From a virus: DNA of 27,206 nt. The position numbers were made by a program, and so were the translations under genes. Location: the IMG/VR virus record IMGVR_UViG_3300048023_000090, positions 1-27,206 of that record; one strand, written 5' to 3'. The stretch's first letter is position 1. Each line of letters opens with the position of its first letter. The notes beneath the pieces were generated by a model. It ran no database searches. It saw only the letters and a program-made list of their open reading frames with translations, and was not told the origin of the DNA. This document shows positions 22,098 to 27,206 of this stretch, in pieces.

Positions 22098-22125
22098 TAA
22101 AAAAGTGGGGGACGAAAGTCCCCCG
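22098..22125 (-). terminator. Intrinsic terminator after the long fibre-like gene
   Basis: On the minus strand, a GGGGGAC/GTCCCCC perfect seven-base stem (22124-22118 with 22113-22107) and TTTC loop are followed by ACTTTTTT. It lies 8 bp past the stop at 22133 and overlaps the leader of the coiled-coil gene, which suggests partial read-through. Confidence 0.88.
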
Positions 22126-22132
22126 TCAAAAA

Positions 22133-23527
22133 TTAATATGAACCACCATCAATGGTAGCGTTAGCAATAGTCTTTGCAGTACCACCAGACAAGAAACTAC
22201 CTACTCTAGTATCAGTAAAGTAAAGGTTTGTTGAACCTTCTGAAAGACCGTCTGTGTCGTGGTTAGAAATACTAGAAACAGTACCAGTTACGTTACCTGT
22301 TACGTTTCCTTCCAAAGCCGCAACCAGCGTACCAACCGTATAACCACTTGCAGTGGTGTCAACAGTTGTAGTAGGAGCAGACTGAGAGTCCTTAAACAGT
22401 TTCCACTTACCACCGTCTCCCGCATCACGGAACAGACCAGCGTAAAGGTCTTGTGAACCAGATGTGTCATAGAGACCGTAGAAACCGATGTCTACTGAGT
22501 CAGATGAACCGTTACCAGAAGCAAGTTTGAACAGAGGATCGGTAACATCCAAGTTAGTGGTGTTTACTGTAGTAGTTGTACCGTTTACAGTAAGGTTACC
22601 AGAAACCGTCAAGTTACCACCAACAGTCGGGTTAGTTACAAGACCAACCGCAATCTGGTTGTTACTTACAGTAGTTTCAATCTCGTTCGTAGTACCAACA
22701 AAACTAAGAGTTTCACCACCCGCAACCGTGTCATTAGAACCACTGTCAGCAGCAATATCAAAAGATGTTGCAATTGCAGCAGTAGTTGCAGCAGTGACAC
22801 GACCCTGTGCGTCAACCGTGAGTACGGGAACAGCAGTAGTAGAACCGTAAGATGCGGCAGTAACACCAGAAGCAGGCATACTGATTGTGCCACCTGACTT
22901 AGCAAGAGTACTATCTACACTGATAGCGGCCTGTGCTCTGGCGGCAGTGTGATATAGATTCGTGGAACCTTCAGAAAGGTCATCAGAATCATTGTCGGAG
23001 AGGTCATCTGAATCATCAGCAGCAGCCCAACTTGAACCGTTGTACTTCAGTACTTGACCGGAAGATACACCAGCAGTTGAAACGTCACTGAGATCATTGA
23101 CACCGATTGCAATATTTGCACTACCATCAAATGATACACCAGCGATTGTACGAGCAGTTGCAAGAGCGGTTGCGGTGTCTGCGTTTCCTGTTACGTCACC
23201 AGTGACATCACCAGTTACATTACCAGTTACGTTACCAGTAAGTGCAGCAGTGATTGTACCAGCAGAGAAATTACCAGAACCATCTCTCTTTACAATTTTG
23301 GATGCGGTGTTCGCATTAGTAGCGCCATCGATCTGATCGGTAAAGAACTTACCACCGACTGCATGAATTACCTGATTAGCCCCGCTGTCAACTGATTCAA
23401 TATATAGTTTAGCAGAAGCACCATCATTCGATGTATCCTGAGCGTAAGCCATTTCACCATTTACAAGATCAGTTGTAGCAGGTGCGGTATTGCCCGTGGA
23501 TCGTTTGATCTGAATTGTTGTGGACAT
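22133..23527 (-). CDS. Long fibre-like virion protein with GNVTG repeats and IDGGSY tag
   Basis: This 464-residue, low-complexity protein begins STTIQIKRSTGNTAPATTDL and contains VNGEMAYA, the same N-terminal module as its neighbours. Residues about 94-116 are a run of GNVTG/GDVTG tetrapeptide repeats, echoed near residue 410. Fibre motifs include SDVSTAGVSSGQVLKYNGSS, DDLSEGSTNLYHTAARAQAA and TVDAQGRVTAATTA, then GNLTVSGNLTVNGTTTTVNT. This last and the LSEGS block are shared with 20255-21214. DIGFYGLYDTSGSQDLYAGL resembles a known structural-protein block of marine T4-like phages. It ends in NATIDGGSY. GGGAG ribosome-binding site; terminator behind. Likely a tail or baseplate fibre; receptor binding is inferred. 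Confidence 0.88.
   Translation of the reverse strand: MSTTIQIKRSTGNTAPATTDLVNGEMAYAQDTSNDGASAKLYIESVDSGANQVIHAVGGKFFTDQIDGATNANTASKIVKRDGSGNFSAGTITAALTGNVTGNVTGDVTGDVTGNADTATALATARTIAGVSFDGSANIAIGVNDLSDVSTAGVSSGQVLKYNGSSWAAADDSDDLSDNDSDDLSEGSTNLYHTAARAQAAISVDSTLAKSGGTISMPASGVTAASYGSTTAVPVLTVDAQGRVTAATTAAIATSFDIAADSGSNDTVAGGETLSFVGTTNEIETTVSNNQIAVGLVTNPTVGGNLTVSGNLTVNGTTTTVNTTNLDVTDPLFKLASGNGSSDSVDIGFYGLYDTSGSQDLYAGLFRDAGDGGKWKLFKDSQSAPTTTVDTTASGYTVGTLVAALEGNVTGNVTGTVSSISNHDTDGLSEGSTNLYFTDTRVGSFLSGGTAKTIANATIDGGSY
22918..22942. repeat. 25-bp direct repeat, copy 2 (fibre genes)
   Basis: Identical over 25 bases to 20842-20866. It encodes the ARAQAAIS segment next to the LSEGSTN block. Surrounding blocks (LSEGS, GNLTVSG, TTTTVNT) are also shared between the two genes, though less exactly. 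Confidence 0.85.
23187..23240. repeat. 12-bp tandem repeat encoding GNVTG/GDVTG units
   Basis: Four consecutive 12-base units, variants of CCAGTTACRTTA as read on the plus strand (starts 23187, 23199, 23211, 23223), plus a partial fifth. On the minus strand each encodes a four-residue (N/D)VTG unit. A shorter form recurs near 22270-22310. In-frame tandem repeats of this kind can change copy number without breaking the gene. Confidence 0.85.
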
Positions 23528-23555
23528 TTAAGTCTCTCCCATTTGGTTTAGTACT

Positions 23556-23563
23556 TATTTTTA
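23556..23563 (-). promoter_or_regulatory. Weak candidate late promoter TAAAAATA
   Basis: The minus strand reads TAAAAATA, seven of eight bases of the late consensus, 28 bp upstream of the ATG of the 22133-23527 gene. The spacing agrees with the other late promoters, but the mismatch at position 3 makes it uncertain. Confidence 0.4.
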
Positions 23564-23579
23564 CTTTTTTCTTGTTGCT

Positions 23580-23846
23580 TTAAAATGTTCCGCCGTCTAT
23601 ATTTGCCACGTTAGCAGCAACATCTGCCGCCGGCGCAGCTTCCCAATTACCAGATGCAGCATCATATACTAAGGTATATCCATTTTGCACCCCATCTACG
23701 TCCACTCCCTGCAAACCATCAATACTTGTTGCAGTCTGTGTCCTAGAAGGATTCTGTACAGACGATTTCAGTCTGACATTACCTGTAGGTACAGAAGTTG
23801 TTACCCTTCTGACGTTTGTGGACCCCACCTTTACGTTCACTGCCAT
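23580..23846 (-). CDS. Small virion protein ending in IDGGTF
   Basis: This 88-residue protein starts MAVNVKVGSTNVRRVTTSVP, continues with a basic strand-rich segment (TGNVRLKSSVQNPSR), then GVDVDGVQNGYTLVYDAASG and NWEAAPA. The GYTLVYDAASGNWEAA pattern is like the short repeat seen in many phage fibre proteins. It ends in ANIDGGTF, the tag shared with 21235-21459 and 22133-23527. Its start is coupled to the upstream stop (TAATG). A function beyond virion association cannot be assigned. Confidence 0.78.
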   Translation of the reverse strand: MAVNVKVGSTNVRRVTTSVPTGNVRLKSSVQNPSRTQTATSIDGLQGVDVDGVQNGYTLVYDAASGNWEAAPAADVAANVANIDGGTF

Positions 23847-24172
23847 TACTTTGTTACCTCCGGTGTTACGGTTACAATTCCTTCCAGAATTCTCAAAGTC
23901 TCAGCACTACTTTCAATCTCAATATCATAAACATATCTACCAGCCTTGATACCACTGGTCTGCGCGGCAGTCAGTGATATAGTCAACTCTCCGTCGTTAT
24001 CTACTTTTGCTGTTGTAAAAGCTGTATAAGTAGATGTATAATAACTCTTACGCATTTGTGCAGAGACAGTATAAGAACTTAGGTCTTTTTCCGTCCCATC
24101 GTCATTTGTAAGATTTATCGTCAAGGAAAATGTTGTACCCTGATCGATAGTGATGTTTTGTACAGTTGCCAT
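23846..24172 (-). CDS. Small Ig-like structural protein
   Basis: This 108-residue protein is strand-rich, with a pattern found in small phage baseplate or fibre-associated beta-sandwich proteins: NITIDQGTTFSLTINLTNDD, KDLSSYTVSAQMRKSY, NDGELTISLTAAQTSGIKAG, RYVYDIEIESS and RILEGIVTVTPEVT. The order (DQGxTF...D...L..Y...A.MR...GxYxYDIEI...G.xxVxPxVT) resembles BppU-type or Ig-like N-terminal domains. It is the first gene of the fibre cluster and has a perfect late promoter. The ribosome-binding site is a weak GGGTGA. Confidence 0.8.
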   Translation of the reverse strand: MATVQNITIDQGTTFSLTINLTNDDGTEKDLSSYTVSAQMRKSYYTSTYTAFTTAKVDNDGELTISLTAAQTSGIKAGRYVYDIEIESSAETLRILEGIVTVTPEVTK

Positions 24173-24174
24173 AC

Positions 24175-24204
24175 TTCACCCATTCGTTATGAAATATTTA
24201 TAAT
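24175..24204 (+). promoter_or_regulatory. Possible sigma-70 promoter for glycosyltransferase genes
   Basis: On the plus strand, TATAAT (24199-24204) is a perfect -10 box, with TTCACC (24175-24180, four of six matches to TTGACA) 18 bp upstream. It overlaps the late octamer of the opposite strand. The first plus-strand ATG is only 14 bp further on and lacks a clear ribosome-binding site, so the transcript may be nearly leaderless. Confidence 0.4.
24195..24202 (-). promoter_or_regulatory. T4-type late promoter, fibre cluster
   Basis: The minus strand reads TATAAATA, 22 bp upstream of the ATG at 24172. It is the first promoter of the structural block that runs leftward from here. Confidence 0.85.
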
Positions 24205-24217
24205 ACCCAAAAATTCT

Positions 24218-24952
24218 ATGAAAACTATAGTCACAGTCCTTTATGGTGAGAAGTACAACTCAGATGATGTCCATTATATTTATGAAAAAACGAAATGCTA
24301 CAATCATGTATGCATCGTAGATGATGAGAATAGTAAATATCTCAACAAGAATATAAAACAAATACGAATAGAAGAACCAGAGGGACACTGGGAGAAGATA
24401 AAAATATTCAAAAATAATTGGCAGGGGGATTGCCTTTACCTAGACTTAGATGTTATAATACAGGGTAGTCTAGACAAATTGTTCGACCATTGTTCAAAAC
24501 CAACAATTTGTTATTGTTACTGGAAGGCTCCGTGGGACACCAGTGAGAATAAAGTGTACAACAGTCCAAAGCGGTACAAGGAAGATGACGGTTCCGATAC
24601 TGTACCTTGGACATATAAGTGGTTGGGGTCATGGAATTCCAGCGTCATGGCATGGAACGGGAATGACGCAAGATACATCTACAACTACTTTGAAGACAAC
24701 GACCAATATTTCATGACTAAATATTGTGGAGATGATAGATTTTTGTATCATGAAAAACTGTTTGACAATGTGTTTCCAAAAGGACTTATGTATTCATTTG
24801 TCGCTGGGGTAGATTTCGACACAGACGTATCTCCAAGGGGATATAAGATCAAACCAGAATATCCAATTGTGCTGATGAACGGTTCAATATCAAAAGATGA
24901 GTTGAGAAAAAAATATTATGATGCACTTTCTCTGCATGAAATGGGGAAATAA
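24218..24952 (+). CDS. GT-A-type glycosyltransferase-like protein
   Basis: This 244-residue protein starts MKTIVTVLYGEKYNSDDVHY, a first Rossmann-like strand and loop. A DCLYLDLDVIIQG segment holds the DxD motif at 76-78, the metal and nucleotide-sugar site of GT-A enzymes. Further motifs are GSWNSSVMAW near 137-146 and GDDRFLYHE near 171-179. The start at 24218 puts strand 1 at the N-terminus; the longer frame from 24158 would run across the gap and into the opposing gene. The next gene is a paralogue (shared LDLDV and NSSVM motifs). Acceptor and sugar are unknown: host surface glycan, virion protein or DNA are all possible. Confidence 0.85.
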   Translation: MKTIVTVLYGEKYNSDDVHYIYEKTKCYNHVCIVDDENSKYLNKNIKQIRIEEPEGHWEKIKIFKNNWQGDCLYLDLDVIIQGSLDKLFDHCSKPTICYCYWKAPWDTSENKVYNSPKRYKEDDGSDTVPWTYKWLGSWNSSVMAWNGNDARYIYNYFEDNDQYFMTKYCGDDRFLYHEKLFDNVFPKGLMYSFVAGVDFDTDVSPRGYKIKPEYPIVLMNGSISKDELRKKYYDALSLHEMGK

Positions 24953-27206
24953 GTACTCGGCAGAATATGTAAACAATTTACGCAAGATGGTTCAACAGAA
25001 CTATACCAAGCGACACAAGTTTATATGTTACACCGATGATCCAGATGGTATTGACAAGGGCATAACCATTCGATCAATACCCAAAGTCGATCCTCTGCAT
25101 CCCGATTATTGGTTTGGCCGAGAAAATTATTGTTGGGATCGAGCAAAGTTTCTTGTTCTAAATTCTCATCATTGGTTACGCACCAAGGGCCCATTCTGTT
25201 ATCTGGACTTAGATGTTGTCATCCAGAACAACATTGATGAAATCTTTGAGTTATCTGCCACACCTCATATGTTATATTCTCATTGGGAAGACCCCAGTGT
25301 GTTGCATGACCGGAGATTCAAGGACATCCGTGGCAGTCTCTATAACTCCAGTGTTATGTTATGGTGCAACGACGAGGGTGAAAAGATTTACAATGATGTC
25401 CTCAAACACAAAGACGCCGTATTCAAAACATTTTGGAAGGGAACAGACAACTACTATCCCTACCGAGAACACGATGTGGTTGGTGACAACTACTGGTCTT
25501 TCCTGCCGTCGGATTGGGTTTACTCTTACAACAGGGGTCAGTCATACCCAGATAATTTGACAGAACACCTATACAGAGAAGAGGCAAAATTCTGTATCTT
25601 TGATGTCCCCGTGGTCCCAAGGAAAAGTGTTCAAAAATATTTCAAACCATCCGAGGTAAAAGACTACAACATACTGATACACTGGTATGGCAAGAATGAG
25701 TTTGAAAAACTTTGGATGCCTAAGTTTCCAGAGAACTTTTTCACTGATAACAAACACACAAAAAGAATTGATACACTAATCAATGATGCAAACTCATATG
25801 ATCCGTTTGTAAAACAAATAGAATCCAGACACCTAGAAACTATCAAAGAACTTGATGGTGATCTGATTTCAATGCACAAGAAGTTTCTTGCAGATTTTCC
25901 TACTGACCCCCTATTATTGGAGGGCGATGAATCATTGTATTGGAACAAAAACGTAGACGGCATCTATAATTTCTACAAAGAAAGATACGTTTACAAAATG
26001 CACAAGGTGGTCTTTGATGTTTTGGTAGATAAGTTTTACAAAGACCTACCAAGAATAAAAGAAGATTGGGGGAAGTACAAAGACAAGTTTGACAGAATAA
26101 AAAACTGGTGTCAGTTTGATTCCATGACGGATGAAACTCTGGAAAAAAACTATATGGACCAGAGTATCATAAACAAACTGCGCCAGATGGTAGAGGAGAA
26201 CGATCTAACGTCCCTATCAGACAAGATGATCGAATGCTTCCCAGAGTTAAAAGATCAGCTGAAGGGAACTATATCCGACATCAAGGAGTCTGTTCCAGAG
26301 TTAGAAAAAGAAATATCAAACTTCACTTTCATCAGAAGAATTGAACCGCAACACAAACAGATCATCAAAGAAATATTTGACACTGGTGATATGATATCCA
26401 TGCACAAGAAGTTTTTGGCAGACTTCCCAGATGATCCGATGTTGCAACGCGGCGACCAATCTCTGTACTGGAATAGAGACGCAGACGGAATCTACGATTT
26501 CTATAAAGAGAGATATATTTCTCGACAACATAAAATTGTCTACAACGAGGCAAACGACATTGGGTCTGTAAGATACTTCTGGAACATAAGTTGGATGCAG
26601 TGTTTTGCATTGTATCGTAGACTGTGGTACAAGAATAATCTTCCACAGATCAAAAAGGAGTTTATGAAGAATGTTGAACTATACGGCATTCAAAGATTGT
26701 TCTGGGATGCGGATGACGCAGACACACAAAAGTTGTACAAGAGATACTACATAGAAAATCTCAAAGAACTTTTTTATAAACAGGACTATGAGGCAGTGTT
26801 TGAAAGACTTTACAACATCATGCCAAAAGATGAACTGTTATCGATACTCAAACAAGACAACATGTCTGACGATGACACGTTAGTAAAATACTTTCAGATG
26901 CACGGCGAACAGTACTCTGACATGTACCGTGGTCTATATGAAGACGGCGCACCGGATGGAGCACTAGTGCAGCTAAGTGCCGCAAGAAATGACACAAAAG
27001 ATTCTTACAACGACATTTTTTTGACGGGGTACGAACATAATTTAAAATCCATCCGTAAAATTTTTGACAGGTATAGAGTGAATTGGGTGACGTTGATGTG
27101 TGAACTTTCTGACCCCACCAAAACAGAACACTTTGAAGAGATATGCAAATACTTCAGAGACAATGGCATAACACTTACGGTGCAAACTTACGATCAAACT
27201 TTTATG
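24921..27206 (+). CDS. Large multidomain glycosyltransferase-like protein, truncated by window end
   Basis: The frame starts at ATG 24921, overlaps the previous gene by 32 bp and stays open to the last base, giving 762 residues without a stop. Residues 1-260 form a GT-A domain: HFLCMKWGNKYSAEYVNNL first strand, FICYTDDPDGIDKGI, PFCYLDLDVVIQNNIDEIFE with DxD at 96-98, YNSSVMLW (141-148) and ILIHWYGKNEFEKLW. The rest is mostly helical and charged. A 48-residue unit occurs twice, at 315-362 and 491-538 (34 of 48 identical; core SMHKKFLADFP and DGIYxFYKERY). The last visible part (LSDPTKTEHFEEICKYFRDN then GITLTVQT) has a strand-helix-strand rhythm like half of a TIM-type or radical-SAM barrel, but no Cys cluster is seen. 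Starts at 24918 or 24936 are alternatives. Confidence 0.85.
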   Translation, partial: MHFLCMKWGNKYSAEYVNNLRKMVQQNYTKRHKFICYTDDPDGIDKGITIRSIPKVDPLHPDYWFGRENYCWDRAKFLVLNSHHWLRTKGPFCYLDLDVVIQNNIDEIFELSATPHMLYSHWEDPSVLHDRRFKDIRGSLYNSSVMLWCNDEGEKIYNDVLKHKDAVFKTFWKGTDNYYPYREHDVVGDNYWSFLPSDWVYSYNRGQSYPDNLTEHLYREEAKFCIFDVPVVPRKSVQKYFKPSEVKDYNILIHWYGKNEFEKLWMPKFPENFFTDNKHTKRIDTLINDANSYDPFVKQIESRHLETIKELDGDLISMHKKFLADFPTDPLLLEGDESLYWNKNVDGIYNFYKERYVYKMHKVVFDVLVDKFYKDLPRIKEDWGKYKDKFDRIKNWCQFDSMTDETLEKNYMDQSIINKLRQMVEENDLTSLSDKMIECFPELKDQLKGTISDIKESVPELEKEISNFTFIRRIEPQHKQIIKEIFDTGDMISMHKKFLADFPDDPMLQRGDQSLYWNRDADGIYDFYKERYISRQHKIVYNEANDIGSVRYFWNISWMQCFALYRRLWYKNNLPQIKKEFMKNVELYGIQRLFWDADDADTQKLYKRYYIENLKELFYKQDYEAVFERLYNIMPKDELLSILKQDNMSDDDTLVKYFQMHGEQYSDMYRGLYEDGAPDGALVQLSAARNDTKDSYNDIFLTGYEHNLKSIRKIFDRYRVNWVTLMCELSDPTKTEHFEEICKYFRDNGITLTVQTYDQTFM
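25863..26006 (+). repeat. Protein-level internal repeat, copy 1
   Basis: This segment encodes residues 315-362 of the large glycosyltransferase-like protein and matches copy 2 (26391-26534) at 34 of 48 residues. Weaker similarity extends upstream (IExxHxxxIKE). The period is 176 residues. Confidence 0.9.
26391..26534 (+). repeat. Protein-level internal repeat, copy 2
   Basis: This segment encodes residues 491-538 of the same protein. The conserved core is ISMHKKFLADFP, SLYWN and DGIY.FYKERY. The nucleotide sequences have diverged at many third positions, so the duplication is old and kept by selection on the protein. Confidence 0.9.

Noticed and set aside
22488-22850. Plus-strand 120-codon frame antisense to the long fibre gene
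   Set aside because: It mirrors the biased Thr/Ser/Val composition of the fibre on the other strand and has no ribosome-binding site or promoter.
23187-23240. Tandem repeats as a CRISPR array
   Set aside because: Units are 12 bp, contiguous, in frame and coding; there are no spacers.
24158-24217. Earlier start for the first glycosyltransferase
   Set aside because: It would run back into the opposing gene and place a 20-residue unstructured leader before the first strand of the GT-A fold.

Overview
The window is part of the genome of a T4-like contractile-tailed phage. The evidence is a nearly complete T4-type head, neck and tail block (gp13-gp23, with gp67), the T4 recombination pair UvsW/UvsY, the late sigma factor gp55, and repeated copies of the T4-type late promoter octamer TATAAATA. 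The gene order (gp13-14-15-16-17-18-19-20-67-21-22-23, then a tail-tube paralogue, uvsY, uvsW, a small gene, gp55) and the style of the fibre proteins resemble marine T4-like phages of cyanobacteria and other Gram-negative marine bacteria. The host cannot be named from this sequence. A phage-encoded, signal-peptide-bearing beta-strand-rich protein fits a Gram-negative host. I saw no tRNA, CRISPR array, insertion sequence or integrase.

Layout, left to right. (1) 1-2517: a minus-strand early-type operon of four genes, each coupled to the next by an ATGA stop/start overlap. It is driven by a perfect-consensus sigma-70 promoter (TTGACA-N17-TATAAT). The genes encode a DKHVVKM-type phage protein, a DUF4338/DruA-like protein, a cytidylyltransferase-like enzyme and an unknown protein cut by the window edge. 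(2) 2514-5554: transcription and recombination genes: gp55 with its own sigma-70-type promoter, a small acidic-tailed protein, UvsW and UvsY. (3) 5564-7005: a gp19-like tail-tube paralogue, a 30-residue membrane peptide missing from simple ORF lists, and the putative outer-membrane beta-barrel protein, each with a late promoter. (4) 7121-13427: capsid and core genes gp23, gp22, gp21, two small genes, gp67, portal gp20, and tail tube gp19. (5) 13469-20239: sheath gp18, terminase gp17/gp16, and neck proteins gp15, gp14 and gp13. Three of these carry inserted repeat domains. (6) 20255-24172: a modular set of fibre or virion-decoration genes that share an N-terminal module and, in three cases, a C-terminal IDGG(S/T)(Y/F) tag. 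(7) 24218-27206: the only plus-strand genes: two tandem GT-A glycosyltransferase-like proteins. The second continues into a very long open frame with a 48-residue internal duplication and leaves the window.

Regulation is readable. Host-type sigma-70 promoters serve the left-hand early and middle genes, including gp55. gp55 is expected to direct RNA polymerase to the TATAAATA-type promoters found just upstream of gp23, gp22, gp19, gp18, the tail-tube paralogue, the beta-barrel gene, the 30-residue peptide and the 24172 structural gene. Three intrinsic terminators separate the most strongly expressed units. At 24172-24218 the structural block and the glycosyltransferase block diverge from a 45-bp gap in which a late promoter and a TATAAT box overlap on opposite strands.
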